From Roseovarius sp. (GTDB lineage: Bacteria; Pseudomonadota; Alphaproteobacteria; Rhodobacterales; Rhodobacteraceae): DNA of 64,000 bases. Where the stretch lies: NCBI GenBank assembly GCA_021775255.1, contig JAJFIA010000014.1, forward strand, positions 1 to 64,000, in the 5' to 3' direction. Shown piece after piece: positions 1 through 8,541 of the stretch. The position numbers and the translations under genes are program-made. The notes beneath the pieces are model-generated. The model saw only the letters and a list, made by a program, of their open reading frames with translations, had not been told where the DNA came from and did not search any database. The stretch's first letter is position 1, and the number at the start of each line of letters is the position of its first letter.

Positions 1-135
1 GCGCAGGTGGTGGCGCAGTTCGGCAGCATCAACCTGGCGGGCAATGCCGAGCTTGATTTCGGCGGCGGCGACGTGGTTGAGCTGATCGGCCTGACCACGC
101 TGACCGGGCTGGAAAGCGCGATTGATATCGTCTGA
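1..135 (+). CDS. 3' end of an RTX-type protein gene, cut by the window start
   Basis: An open frame enters from the left edge and stops with TGA at 133-135, giving the last 44 residues of a protein. These residues equal the last 44 residues of the complete S8/RTX protease at 640-3282, and the DNA differs at only one base (T at 123 against C at 3270, silent). The gene is therefore the upstream member of a tandem RTX pair. The C-terminal tail after the repeats of such proteins normally carries the type I secretion signal. Whether the missing part is also a protease cannot be told from this window. The frame is followed by a good terminator. Confidence 0.8.
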   Translation, partial: AQVVAQFGSINLAGNAELDFGGGDVVELIGLTTLTGLESAIDIV

Positions 136-153
136 CGCGGGGGGCCGGGGCGG
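1..153 (+). repeat. Direct repeat copy 1 (RTX gene 3' end)
   Basis: Positions 1-153 match 3148-3300 with one mismatch. The identity covers the last 44 codons, the stop and about 18 bases after it, then ends abruptly. The left limit is unknown because the window begins inside the repeat. Confidence 0.95.
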
Positions 154-158
154 GTAAC

Positions 159-207
159 AGGCCCCTGCTCTGGTTTCATATTCCGGGCGGGGGCCTTTTG
201 TTTTTTG
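159..207 (+). terminator. Rho-independent terminator after the first RTX gene
   Basis: The arms AGGCCCC (159-165) and GGGGCCT (190-196) are complementary, and a T-rich run TTTGTTTTTT follows at once. The loop is 24 nt, a little long, but the GC arms and U-tract fit an intrinsic terminator. It lies just after the stop of the truncated RTX gene and separates it from the next unit. Confidence 0.75.
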
Positions 208-271
208 GGATGGTGTTTTTTCACTGACACTACTAAAAGTAGAGGCGAAGGGTTTGGTGAGAAGTGGTGTG

Positions 272-571
272 ATGCGATACGTGAGTGCGGTTGTGATGGC
301 GGTTTTCAGCTTTCTTCCCGGCGTATTTGAGGCGCATGCCGGAACGTTTGGGGAGGCTCCTGCCATGATCGAGATTACCGGAGAAGTTGTCGGGCGGGGG
401 GCTGTCTGCATGCAATTTCGCATCGACGGCGGCGAGACCATCAGCCTTGAGAATGCCCCAAAGCAGATATTCGAGACCGGCGCGCGCTTTGAGCTAAAGG
501 GCGATTGGCTGCGGGTGTCGCGCTGCATGCAGGGCCGGGCTTTTGCCGTCACCGAATATGTCAAATTATGA
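272..571 (+). CDS. Small secreted protein of unknown function
   Basis: The 99-residue product begins MRYVSAVVMAVFSF and has a clear signal peptide ending near EAHA, so the mature part of about 75 residues should be periplasmic or exported. The mature chain has two cysteines, one in GAVCMQF and one in SRCMQG. The alternation of short strands and the C...SxCMQG pattern resemble small beta-barrel proteins common in Rhodobacterales, but I cannot name the family. I chose the ATG at 272 because GAGAAG lies 7 bases upstream; a TTG at 254 would add six residues. It sits between two RTX genes, on their strand, with a 13-bp dyad (CTACT-AAA-AGTAG, 230-242) just before it. Confidence 0.6.
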   Translation: MRYVSAVVMAVFSFLPGVFEAHAGTFGEAPAMIEITGEVVGRGAVCMQFRIDGGETISLENAPKQIFETGARFELKGDWLRVSRCMQGRAFAVTEYVKL

Positions 572-639
572 AAGCCGCCGGAACTAATTTGTGGCAGGCC
601 TGTCAGATGAAACATGATTATTTAGAAAGATGATTGAAA

Positions 640-3282
640 ATGGTAACTCCCACTGATCCGCTATTCCCCACCCAATGGCATTTTCCACTGATCGGAGACA
701 TTCAGACCATCTGGGATGAATTTACCGGCGCGGGTGTCAATATCGGCATCTATGACGGCGCGGTTGAAACCACGCATCCGGATCTGGCGGGCAATTACAA
801 CCCGGGCCTGGAAGTAACCGATTTTGGCGGCAATACGGTTGTGCAGGGCGCGCCGGATTTTCACGGGACGGCAGTGGCCGGCCTGATCGGGGCCCCAAAT
901 AACGGCATTGGTGTTGTGGGCGTCGCTTATGGGTCGTCACTCACCGGGGTTGATATTTTCGGGACGGGCGTGTTTGGCAATGTCAATGGCAGCCTGAGCG
1001 AATTTCTGCATATTGTCGGCCAGCAAAGCAATTTTGATATCATCAACAACAGTTGGGGCTCGACCCCGGCATTCCTGAATGATCAGAGCCTGAATTCCGG
1101 CGGGTTTGCCGATCTGGTGGCAGATGCCTATGCGACGGCCTCTGCCCTCGGGCGCGGCGGTCTGGGCACGATCGAAGTTCAGGCGGCGGGCAATGAGACG
1201 CTGGATGCAAACGGATCTGGGCTGAATTCTTCGCGCCATACCATCACCGTGTCGGCCACCGATCAGCAGGGCGATTCCGCCAGCTTTTCCAATTTTGGCA
1301 CCAGCATTCTGGTCGCGGGTCCGGCGGCCGCGGTATCAACGGATGTGACCGGGGCGGGGGGCGATGTGCCGGGGGATTACACCGATGTCTTTGGCGGTAC
1401 ATCGGCCGCCACGCCGGTTGTGTCCGGGGTGATCGCGCTGATGCTTGAGGCCAATCCGGGGCTGGGCTGGCGCGATGTGCAGAATATTCTGGCCAATTCC
1501 GCAAGCCTGACCGGATCGGATCTGGGCGGCGCTGCGGGGGCCAATGAGCACGGCACCTGGCAGGTAACCGGCGGCACCGGCCTGAATGGCGGCGGGATGC
1601 ATGTGCATACGGATTATGGCTATGGCATGGTCAATGTCTTTAATGCCGTGCGCATGGCTGAGGTCTGGCATCTGTTTGATAGCGCCCAGACCAGCGCCAA
1701 TGAAGTGACCAGCACGGGGACGCGGGTGATTAACCAGACCCTGCCTGATAATAATGCCACCGGCAGCAGCTTTACTGTTACTCTGAACAACAATATCGAG
1801 ATCGAGCATATCGCCCTTACGATCGCGATGAATGTCGATTTCATCGGCGATTTGTCGATTATCCTGACCTCGCCGGAGGGCACCGAGATCGAGGTGCTGG
1901 CAGAGAATCTCAATGTTGGGACCAGTGTTAACGGCACCTGGACCTTTGGCATTGATCACCTGCGGGGGGAACTGTCACAAGGAACATGGACTGTAAGACT
2001 GGCCGATAATTTTGCCGCTGACACCAGTATCATAAATTCAATAGATATCACCGCATTTGGCTCTGCGGTGAACACAAATGATACCTATCACTTCACCGAT
2101 GAATTTCTGACAATGGCGGCGCAGGAGAACAGCCGCACTCAGATCACCGATAGCAATGGTGGTACTGACTGGTTCGATCTGGCGGCAGTGACCGGCAATG
2201 TGAGCCTGTCAGGCGGTGCTGTGCTGGTGAATGGCGTGTCCTGGTTCACCTATGATCCGACAGCGATCGAAAATATCGTGACCGGGGATGGCAATGATCT
2301 TCTGAATGGCAGCGCGGCCGCCAATCATCTGCTTGGCATGCGCGGCAATGACACGGTGTTTGCCGGGGCGGGCAATGATACGGTTGAGGGCGGCGCGGGC
2401 GATGATTTGCTGGGCGGCGGCGGCGATGATGATCTGCTGATGGGCGGCGCGGGTGCCGATGACATTTTTGGCGCGGCGGGCAATGACACGCTTCTGGGCG
2501 GTGACGGCAATGACCTTCTGGGCACCGCGGGGGGCAATGATTCCGCCGAGGGCGGCGCGGGCAATGACGAGGCCTGGGGTGCGGCCGGCAATGACACGCT
2601 GCGCGGTGATGCCGGCATGGATACGCTGGGCGGCGGTGACGGGTTTGACCTTCTGGATGGCGGCGCGGATGCCGATGAGCTTTGGGGGGCCACCGGCAAT
2701 GACACGCTTCTGGGGGGCGGCGGCAATGACACGCTGGGCGGGTCTGTTGGCGACGATTCTCTGGATGGCGGCCTGGGCAATGACGAGCTTTGGGGCGGCG
2801 CGGATAATGATACTTTGCTGGGCGGCGACGGGGCCGATCAACTGGGCGGATTTACCGGCAATGACCTGCTGGATGGCGGCGCGGGCGCGGATACGCTGTC
2901 GGGGGCGGCCGGTGATGACACGCTTCTGGGCGGGGCCGGCAATGATCAGCTATTCGGCAGCGGCGGCAATGACCGGGTGGATGGCGGCGCGGGCAATGAC
3001 ACGGTGTTTGGCGGCGCGGGCGCGGATGTGTTCGTGTTCGGCGCGGCGGGCGGCACGGATGATTTCTTTGGCTTCAATGCGGGCAGCGGTGATCGGCTCG
3101 AGTTTGATGACGCGCTGTGGTTTGGCACGTTCGGGGCCCTGACGGCGGCGCAGGTGGTGGCGCAGTTCGGCAGCATCAACCTGGCGGGCAATGCCGAGCT
3201 TGATTTCGGCGGCGGCGACGTGGTTGAGCTGATCGGCCTGACCACGCTGACCGGGCTGGAAAGCGCGATCGATATCGTCTGA
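640..3282 (+). CDS. S8 serine protease with P-domain and RTX calcium-binding repeats
   Basis: An 880-residue protein. The subtilisin/furin-type catalytic domain holds the triad Asp39 ([13 protein letters not shown]), His75 ([11 protein letters not shown]) and Ser255 ([12 protein letters not shown]), with Asn185 (AAGNE) at the oxyanion hole. A proprotein-convertase P-domain follows at about residues 355-475, then glycine/aspartate nonapeptide RTX repeats (GGxGNDxLx) at about 548-796, and an acidic tail likely to be the secretion signal. There is no Sec signal peptide and no propeptide: the catalytic domain starts almost at the N-terminus, as expected for a type I secretion substrate folded by calcium outside the cell. 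No T1SS genes are nearby. The start is the ATG at 640, with AGAAAGA 9 bases upstream, rather than the TTG at 634. Substrate unknown. Confidence 0.9.
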   Translation: MVTPTDPLFPTQWHFPLIGDIQTIWDEFTGAGVNIGIYDGAVETTHPDLAGNYNPGLEVTDFGGNTVVQGAPDFHGTAVAGLIGAPNNGIGVVGVAYGSSLTGVDIFGTGVFGNVNGSLSEFLHIVGQQSNFDIINNSWGSTPAFLNDQSLNSGGFADLVADAYATASALGRGGLGTIEVQAAGNETLDANGSGLNSSRHTITVSATDQQGDSASFSNFGTSILVAGPAAAVSTDVTGAGGDVPGDYTDVFGGTSAATPVVSGVIALMLEANPGLGWRDVQNILANSASLTGSDLGGAAGANEHGTWQVTGGTGLNGGGMHVHTDYGYGMVNVFNAVRMAEVWHLFDSAQTSANEVTSTGTRVINQTLPDNNATGSSFTVTLNNNIEIEHIALTIAMNVDFIGDLSIILTSPEGTEIEVLAENLNVGTSVNGTWTFGIDHLRGELSQGTWTVRLADNFAADTSIINSIDITAFGSAVNTNDTYHFTDEFLTMAAQENSRTQITDSNGGTDWFDLAAVTGNVSLSGGAVLVNGVSWFTYDPTAIENIVTGDGNDLLNGSAAANHLLGMRGNDTVFAGAGNDTVEGGAGDDLLGGGGDDDLLMGGAGADDIFGAAGNDTLLGGDGNDLLGTAGGNDSAEGGAGNDEAWGAAGNDTLRGDAGMDTLGGGDGFDLLDGGADADELWGATGNDTLLGGGGNDTLGGSVGDDSLDGGLGNDELWGGADNDTLLGGDGADQLGGFTGNDLLDGGAGADTLSGAAGDDTLLGGAGNDQLFGSGGNDRVDGGAGNDTVFGGAGADVFVFGAAGGTDDFFGFNAGSGDRLEFDDALWFGTFGALTAAQVVAQFGSINLAGNAELDFGGGDVVELIGLTTLTGLESAIDIV

Positions 3283-3300
3283 CGCGGGGGGCCGGGGCGG
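3148..3300 (+). repeat. Direct repeat copy 2 (RTX gene 3' end)
   Basis: Second copy of the 153-bp near-identical repeat also found at 1-153. It covers the C-terminal tail codons of the complete protease. After it the two loci differ completely: a short AAGCGCTT palindrome with T-rich sequence follows here (3301-3321), a much weaker terminator than that at 159-207. Confidence 0.95.
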
Positions 3301-3402
3301 AAGCGCTTTTGTTTGTTTTTGAATGTTTTGCAAATGTTCAAATATGAATGCGCGGCGTGATTTAGCCTTTTTGATCACCTCAGGGGCGGGTAAATTGCCG
3401 GT

Positions 3403-3942
3403 ATGAAGCTATTGCTCGATACCTGTGTGATCTATCCAACGGTCATGCGTCAGATGCTGCTTGGGGTGGCCGGGAAGGGGGTGTTTACACCGCTCTGGTC
3501 GGCGCGAATCATCGGCGAATGGCAACGCGCGGCGCAAAAGCTGGGGCCTGAGGGGGTGGCGCAGGCCGGGGCCGAGGCGGCGCTTTTGGCGGCGAACTGG
3601 CCCGAGGCGGAGGTGCGATATGCGCCATCGCTGGAGGCGCGATTATGGCTGCCGGACCCGGCGGACAGGCATGTTTTGGCGGCGGCCATAGCGGGATCGG
3701 CGGAGTTGATCGTGACACTGAATGCCAAGGATTTTCCGAGAAATACACTGGCAGAAGAAGGGCTTACGCGGGTGGACCCGGATGGCTATCTGCACGGGGT
3801 CTGGCGGGCGCAGCCGGAATTGGTTGTGCAGGTGGCGCATGATGTTTTGGATGAGGCAAACCGTTTATCGGGCCGGGCATGGGAGATGCGGGCGCTGATG
3901 AAAAAAGCGCGCCTGTCCCGGCTGGGCAAGGCGTTGGGATAG
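3403..3942 (+). CDS. PIN-domain protein (RSP_2648-like)
   Basis: A 179-residue protein with a complete PIN fold: the acidic residues Asp6 (MKLLLDT), Glu39 (IGEW), Asp88 (DPADRH) and Asp110 (LNAKDF) are in place to bind the metal of a ribonuclease site. The family matches a stand-alone PIN group widespread in Rhodobacterales. No antitoxin-like small ORF precedes it within the 120-bp gap, so a classical VapBC pair is not supported; it is probably an RNase of unknown target. The C-terminus is basic (KKARLSRLGK), which could help RNA binding. It converges with the M48 protease gene with a 5-bp gap. Confidence 0.8.
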   Translation: MKLLLDTCVIYPTVMRQMLLGVAGKGVFTPLWSARIIGEWQRAAQKLGPEGVAQAGAEAALLAANWPEAEVRYAPSLEARLWLPDPADRHVLAAAIAGSAELIVTLNAKDFPRNTLAEEGLTRVDPDGYLHGVWRAQPELVVQVAHDVLDEANRLSGRAWEMRALMKKARLSRLGKALG

Positions 3943-3947
3943 CGCTG

Positions 3948-4634
3948 TCAGGATTTTTGCCAGCGGCTTTCCAGCTTTTCCAGCGCGGCGATGCGCTCGG
4001 ATGTCTTGGGGTGGCTCAGCAGCCAGGCGGGGGCGGTGCCATGGCTGGATTGGGTGAGTTTTTCAAGCTTGGTAAACAGGGATTTTTGCGGGGCCGTACC
4101 GATGCCTGCTTTGGTCAGCAGGGCGGCGGCATAGGCATCGGCCTCGTATTCATCGGCGCGCGACAGGCGCGCGGCCAGCAGGGTTGTGAGGCTATGGGCA
4201 ATCCATGGGCCGATGCCAGGCAAAAACCGGCCGAGAATCATCGCCAGCGCGGTGCGCAGGGCGTTCTGGCCGGAAAAATCAATCATCCGGCGGCGTGAAT
4301 GGCCCAAAGCCACATGGCCAAGCTCATGGGCGATGACGGATGCCATCTCATCGGCGGTGACATCGCCTTGCTGGAACTTGCGGTAAAAGCCGCGGGTGAT
4401 GAAGATGCGCCCATCCGGCGCGGCCAGGCCGTTGACCGGCTCAATCTCGTAGATATGCACGCGGATGCGGTTGATATCGAGGGCTTTGGCCATGCGGTCG
4501 GTGATGATCTTGAGCATGGGATCGGCAAGCTCGGTGGATTGCGCGTCAAGCTGACGCGCAGTGCGCCATGCGGAAACCCGGTACATGGCAAAGGCGTAAA
4601 GTACCGCCAGAAGGATGGGGAGGGCGCGGATCAT
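3948..4634 (-). CDS. M48-family membrane metalloprotease
   Basis: A 228-residue zinc protease of the HtpX/Ste24 class. The N-terminus (ILLAVLYAFAMY) is one membrane-spanning segment or signal anchor. The zinc motif HELGH is at residues 103-107 and the third ligand is probably Glu162 in RADEYEAD. A second hydrophobic stretch (about 138-155) lies between them. The C-terminal LLSHPKTSERI motif is typical of M48 members. It is shorter than HtpX (about 290 residues), with fewer membrane segments, so it resembles the small M48 peptidases of alphaproteobacteria. Likely role is turnover of membrane or periplasmic proteins; substrate not inferable. No operon partners on its strand. Confidence 0.85.
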   Translation of the reverse strand: MIRALPILLAVLYAFAMYRVSAWRTARQLDAQSTELADPMLKIITDRMAKALDINRIRVHIYEIEPVNGLAAPDGRIFITRGFYRKFQQGDVTADEMASVIAHELGHVALGHSRRRMIDFSGQNALRTALAMILGRFLPGIGPWIAHSLTTLLAARLSRADEYEADAYAAALLTKAGIGTAPQKSLFTKLEKLTQSSHGTAPAWLLSHPKTSERIAALEKLESRWQKS

Positions 4635-4677
4635 GGCTTATATATGGGCAATGACAGGCGCGAGGGCAAGCGTCGGG

Positions 4678-5826
4678 TCAGCAGACCAGCATCTCAAGCG
4701 GATGCCGCGACAGGCGTTCCGTGCCATTGGCGGTGACCAATACGGAATGGCCAACACACATCGCCAGCCCTGCATCGCTGTCCATCAGGATCATATGCAG
4801 GAAAAACACCTGATTTTCGAGCATGATCAGAGGGTTGCCCTGATAGAACATCGGAAAATCCACCCAGATCGGATTATAGACCGCACCCATGCCATAGCCA
4901 CAGGCCTGCAATTTGGCATGGGAAAGCCCGCGCGCATCAAACACTTTGGCATGGGCGTCATAGACATTACCCATCGGATCACCGGGGCGGATGGCGGCTT
5001 CGCAGGCTTCAATCGCCTCGACCGCTGCGGCGTGCATGTGGCGTTGGCTATCATTGGGCGTGCCAATCACCACGGTGCGCATCATCGCGGCGTGATAACG
5101 GGCGTAGGCCCCGGACCATTCCCATGTCATCTGATCCTGTGCATCGAGATGCCGACGCCCGGAATAATAGCGGCATAGTAAAGCGCCGGGGCCGGAGCCG
5201 AGGATAAATTCATTGCCCGCGTAATCACCGCCGCCTTTGAACACCGCCCCTTGCATGGCGGCGAGGATATCGCCTTCGAACGCGCCTGCGCGGGTTTCGG
5301 CGAGGCCCGCATCCATGGCGTCATCGGAAAGCGCGGCGGCGCGGCGGTGCATGGCGATCTCGGCGGGGGATTTGACACGGCGCAGGGCGCGGATCAGGTT
5401 TGAGTGATCTTTGAGATCGGGCAGAGCGGCGCGCAGCATCTGGCCGTTGAAATCGGTGAGGCCTGCGGTTTGCGATTCAAAGCCTATATTGCCAGTGGCA
5501 ACTTTTAGTTTCTCAAGTAGTTTCAACAGGTTTTGCGCCGGGTTTGATCCTTCTTTCTCAGACCAGATATGAATGTGATCCTCGGGCAGGGTTGAGGTGA
5601 GCCGGGCCTGCCGCAGATCGGGCAGACGGGTGAGCAGATGCAGATCGCCATTGGCGGTGAGCACCATCGCCTGAAACATGGCAAAGCCGAAGGTATCATA
5701 GCCGCAGATCCAGAAATGGCTTTCGGGGGCGAACATGATCAGGGCGTCGAGGCCGGAATTGTTTATGGCCTGTGTGGCGCGGGCCTGACGGGCGGCATAT
5801 TCAGCGGCGTTGAAATGAAGCGTCAT
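4678..5826 (-). CDS. M24B-fold hydrolase lacking canonical metal ligands (creatinase / ectoine hydrolase-like)
   Basis: A 382-residue protein with the two-domain aminopeptidase P/creatinase layout: an N-terminal domain (about 1-145) and a pita-bread domain (about 150-382). The five metal ligands of M24 peptidases are mostly replaced: where DxG...SD is expected there is EWSG (Glu236) and RYHAAMMRT (about 243-251), the usual His reads Tyr311 (CGYGMG), and the two late Glu positions fall in HMILMD and CVGHSV. Retention of RYH and MMRT resembles creatinase and ectoine hydrolase DoeA, metal-free C-N hydrolases of the same fold. Substrate unknown; no ectoine or creatine genes adjoin. The start is the ATG at 5826 with GGGGGA 5 bases upstream; a TTG at 5838 is less likely. 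Confidence 0.75.
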   Translation of the reverse strand: MTLHFNAAEYAARQARATQAINNSGLDALIMFAPESHFWICGYDTFGFAMFQAMVLTANGDLHLLTRLPDLRQARLTSTLPEDHIHIWSEKEGSNPAQNLLKLLEKLKVATGNIGFESQTAGLTDFNGQMLRAALPDLKDHSNLIRALRRVKSPAEIAMHRRAAALSDDAMDAGLAETRAGAFEGDILAAMQGAVFKGGGDYAGNEFILGSGPGALLCRYYSGRRHLDAQDQMTWEWSGAYARYHAAMMRTVVIGTPNDSQRHMHAAAVEAIEACEAAIRPGDPMGNVYDAHAKVFDARGLSHAKLQACGYGMGAVYNPIWVDFPMFYQGNPLIMLENQVFFLHMILMDSDAGLAMCVGHSVLVTANGTERLSRHPLEMLVC

Positions 5827-5852
5827 GGGATCCCCCAAAGAGTAATTATGCC

Positions 5853-5890
5853 TCCGGCGGGGATATTTTGGGCCAGAAGAAGCCGCCGGA
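5853..5890. repeat. Intergenic inverted repeat (TCCGGCGG/CCGCCGGA)
   Basis: Arms TCCGGCGG (5853-5860) and CCGCCGGA (5883-5890) enclose GGATATTTTGGGCCAG and an AAGAAG run. I recall nearly the same sequence recurring beside genes in many Rhodobacterales genomes, so I mark it as a dispersed repeat. It is the only copy I found here. It lies between the M24-like gene and the radical SAM gene. Confidence 0.5.
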
Positions 5891-5960
5891 ATAAGCTACT
5901 GGACATATTATGGCCGACGGGGGCCTGGGGATAGCTTGTTTGCGAAAGGAATTGTCGTTT

Positions 5961-6914
5961 TCAGGCCGAGCAGCTTGCGCCGCCAAGGACGCAGAACTTG
6001 GCGCAATGCGGGTGGTTGAGTGCGACATCGCACTCGGCCTCGGCCAGGGTTTTGCCAAGCTCGAATTCGGGCGTGTAGGGCAGGAGGGTGCAGGCCAGAA
6101 CCGTGGGCGTGGCAGCGCCCCGGCGTTTGACCACCATGCGCGACGACGAGCACATGACGGTATTGGGGGATTTGCCTAAGATGTCCCAGCATTTGGTGGT
6201 GATTTCAGGCACGTCGGCCTGCTCATTCATCTCGGGAAAAAGCACGGTCTGGCCCGGATCGGCGGCGTCGATGGCAAAGCCGTGGCGGGCATAGAAGACG
6301 GCATAGCCCGCGCGCGCCGTGGCATCGGATTCGTGCCACATGCTGCGCCCGGCCACGGCCATGCGGATGCCAGCATCGCGCAGCCATTTCATGCCCTCAA
6401 GGGTGTGGGCAAAGGCGCCTGGCCCGCGTTCTTCGTCATGCCGTTTTTCCGACCAGTGATCGACCGAGATGCGCAGGGTGAGCTTGTTGCCGAACTCTTC
6501 CACAAGGGCACGCAGACCGGCACGCACGGATTTGCGCATCATCGGGCGCATGGCGTTGGTGAGGATCAGCACATCAAAGCCGCGTTCAAGGGCAGCGCGG
6601 GCCATTGCGTTCATTTCCGGGTTCATGAAGGGCTCGCCGCCGGTAAAGGCAATTTCATGCACCGGCCATTTGCGTAACTCGATCTGATTGAGATACTCGC
6701 GAACCTCATCACAGGTGATATAAACCAGCCGGTCATTGCTGGGCGAGCTTTCGATATAGCAGTTGGCGCAGGTGATGTTGCAAAGCGTGCCGGTATTGAA
6801 CCAGAGCGTTTCAGGATGGCTGAGGGCCACGGTGGCGCGGGGCTCGCCCGTGGCGGTGCGCGCGGGGTCTTGGAATTTGCCGCTGTTGGCCTGCTCTGTT
6901 ATATTGTCTTTCAT
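5961..6914 (-). CDS. Radical SAM protein with C-terminal cysteine cluster
   Basis: A 317-residue protein. The radical SAM motif CNITCANC places Cys45, Cys49 and Cys52 on the [4Fe-4S] cluster that cleaves S-adenosylmethionine, and TGGEPF (about 90) is the SAM-binding GGE motif. The C-terminal third has further cysteines (CWDILGK, VMCSSSRM, CTLLPY, NHPHCAKFCVLGGASC), the pattern of a SPASM/twitch-like auxiliary cluster. Such enzymes often modify peptides or proteins, but no precursor peptide, transporter or partner gene is seen on either side; the upstream 170 bp lead to zwf on the other strand. The start is the ATG at 6914. Function unassigned. Confidence 0.8.
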   Translation of the reverse strand: MKDNITEQANSGKFQDPARTATGEPRATVALSHPETLWFNTGTLCNITCANCYIESSPSNDRLVYITCDEVREYLNQIELRKWPVHEIAFTGGEPFMNPEMNAMARAALERGFDVLILTNAMRPMMRKSVRAGLRALVEEFGNKLTLRISVDHWSEKRHDEERGPGAFAHTLEGMKWLRDAGIRMAVAGRSMWHESDATARAGYAVFYARHGFAIDAADPGQTVLFPEMNEQADVPEITTKCWDILGKSPNTVMCSSSRMVVKRRGAATPTVLACTLLPYTPEFELGKTLAEAECDVALNHPHCAKFCVLGGASCSA

Positions 6915-7086
6915 TCACTTCACCCGGTTTTTATCTTTCTTTTTTGCCTATATTGTCCGGGGGAGCAAGGGCAAGGGGCGCGGAAGGCCCTGACACCATT
7001 GTGATCAGGGCGCAGTGCACTGGACTTGTTGGGAAAAAGGCGTCAGGCATATGCTGAAAAAGAGGAAGATCGGGAAAGTGTTGAAA

Positions 7087-8541
7087 ATGGTATCGCGTGT
7101 CATTCCGGTTGCGCCGTTTGACCTGGTGATTTTTGGCGGCACCGGTGATCTGGCGCGGCGCAAGATATTGCCGGGGCTGTTCCGGCGCTATTGTGCCGGG
7201 CAGATCGGTAATCAGACCCATATCATCGGGGCGGCGCGCAATGGCATGGACAGTGCCGAATATCAGGAGTTTGTCCGCAAGGCGATTGCCGAGTTTGACG
7301 ATGATGAGGGCTGTGACATGGGCAAGCTCGATGATTTTCTGGGGCTGATGAGCTATGTCACCTTGGATGCGCGCGGTGATACCGGTTGGAATACGCTGGC
7401 CGGGATGCTCACATCCGACAGGATCAGGGCGTTTTATTTCTCGGTCGGGCCGGGGCTCTTTGGCGATCTGGCAACCCGGCTGCATAAACATGACATGGCC
7501 CGAAGTGACAGCCGGATCGTGGTGGAAAAGCCGTTTGGCCGCGATCTGCAATCGGCGCGGGCGCTGAACAAGGTGCTGGCCGAGCATTTTGACGAGACGC
7601 AGATTTACCGGATTGATCATTATCTCGGCAAGGAAACCGTGCAGAATCTGATGGCGGTGCGGTTTGGCAATATGCTGTTTGAGCCTTTGTGGAACAGTCA
7701 GTACGTGGATCATATTCAGATCACGGTGGCCGAATCCGTGGGTGTGGGCACGCGCGGCGGCTATTACGATAAATCCGGTGCGATGCGCGATATGGTGCAG
7801 AACCATCTGATGCAGCTTTTATGCCTGATTGCGATGGAGCCACCGGCGAAATTTGACCCGGATGCGGTGCGCGATGAAAAGCTCAAGGTGATCCGGGCAC
7901 TTGATCCGGTAGAGATGGATGAGATCGTGCGCGGGCAATATCAGGGCGATGCGACGCATCCTTCCTATCGTGATCAGGTGGAAGATCATGAAAGCACAAC
8001 CGAAACCTTTGTGGCGCTCAGGGCGCATATCAGCAACTGGCGCTGGTCGGGCACGCCGTTTTACCTGCGCACCGGCAAGCGGTTGCGGACACGCGCGAGC
8101 GAGATTGCAGTGGTGTTCAAGGACGCGCCGCATTCGATATTCGAGGAAGACGACCGGCATCACAGCAATATCCTGACGATCAGATTGCAACCCAATGAGG
8201 GGATCGAGCTGGGCGTGACCATCAAGGAGCCCGGCCCCGGCGGGATGCGCCTGATTGATGTGCCGCTGGACATGACATTTGCCGAGGCTTTGGGGCCGGA
8301 CAAGGCGGATTTCCCTGATGCCTATGAGCGGCTGATCATGGATGTGATCCGGGGCAATCAGACGCTTTTCATGCGCGGTGATGAGGTCGAGGCGGCCTGG
8401 GCCTGGACCGATCCGATCATTGCGCAATGGCAGGAAAGCGAGGCGGCACCGCTGGGCTATGCCTCGGGCAGTTCGGGGCCGGATGATGCACTGATGCTGA
8501 TGCATCGTGATGGCCGCAGATGGCGGGAGATAAAACCATGA
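7087..8541 (+). CDS. zwf: Glucose-6-phosphate 1-dehydrogenase
   Basis: A 484-residue enzyme oxidising glucose-6-phosphate to 6-phosphogluconolactone with NAD(P), the entry to the Entner-Doudoroff and oxidative pentose phosphate routes. The dinucleotide-binding site IFGGTGDLARRK lies near the N-terminus and the active-site signature RIDHYLGKE at about 175-185. I chose the ATG at 7087 (MVSRVIPV), which gives the family's usual start, with GGGAAAG upstream; a GTG at 7015 and an ATG at 7051 are in frame but add an atypical basic leader. It is the first gene of zwf-pgl-pgi: its stop overlaps the pgl start as ATGA. Cytoplasmic. Confidence 0.96.
   Translation: MVSRVIPVAPFDLVIFGGTGDLARRKILPGLFRRYCAGQIGNQTHIIGAARNGMDSAEYQEFVRKAIAEFDDDEGCDMGKLDDFLGLMSYVTLDARGDTGWNTLAGMLTSDRIRAFYFSVGPGLFGDLATRLHKHDMARSDSRIVVEKPFGRDLQSARALNKVLAEHFDETQIYRIDHYLGKETVQNLMAVRFGNMLFEPLWNSQYVDHIQITVAESVGVGTRGGYYDKSGAMRDMVQNHLMQLLCLIAMEPPAKFDPDAVRDEKLKVIRALDPVEMDEIVRGQYQGDATHPSYRDQVEDHESTTETFVALRAHISNWRWSGTPFYLRTGKRLRTRASEIAVVFKDAPHSIFEEDDRHHSNILTIRLQPNEGIELGVTIKEPGPGGMRLIDVPLDMTFAEALGPDKADFPDAYERLIMDVIRGNQTLFMRGDEVEAAWAWTDPIIAQWQESEAAPLGYASGSSGPDDALMLMHRDGRRWREIKP

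Noticed and set aside
2209..2841. Long minus-strand frames within the RTX repeat region
   Set aside because: They are made by the GC-rich repeated codons of the sense gene and consist of low-complexity sequence with no RBS or family features.
2284..3030. CRISPR-like or tandem DNA repeat
   Set aside because: The periodicity is that of RTX nonapeptide codons, in frame with the protease, not spacer-repeat units.
3403..3942. VapC toxin of a VapBC pair
   Set aside because: The PIN protein has no antitoxin-sized gene directly before it, and it fits a stand-alone PIN family.
4678..5826. DMSP lyase DddP, also an M24-fold protein in Roseobacters
   Set aside because: The N-terminal region and the metal-site motifs do not match DddP as I remember it; the creatinase/DoeA-like pattern fits better.
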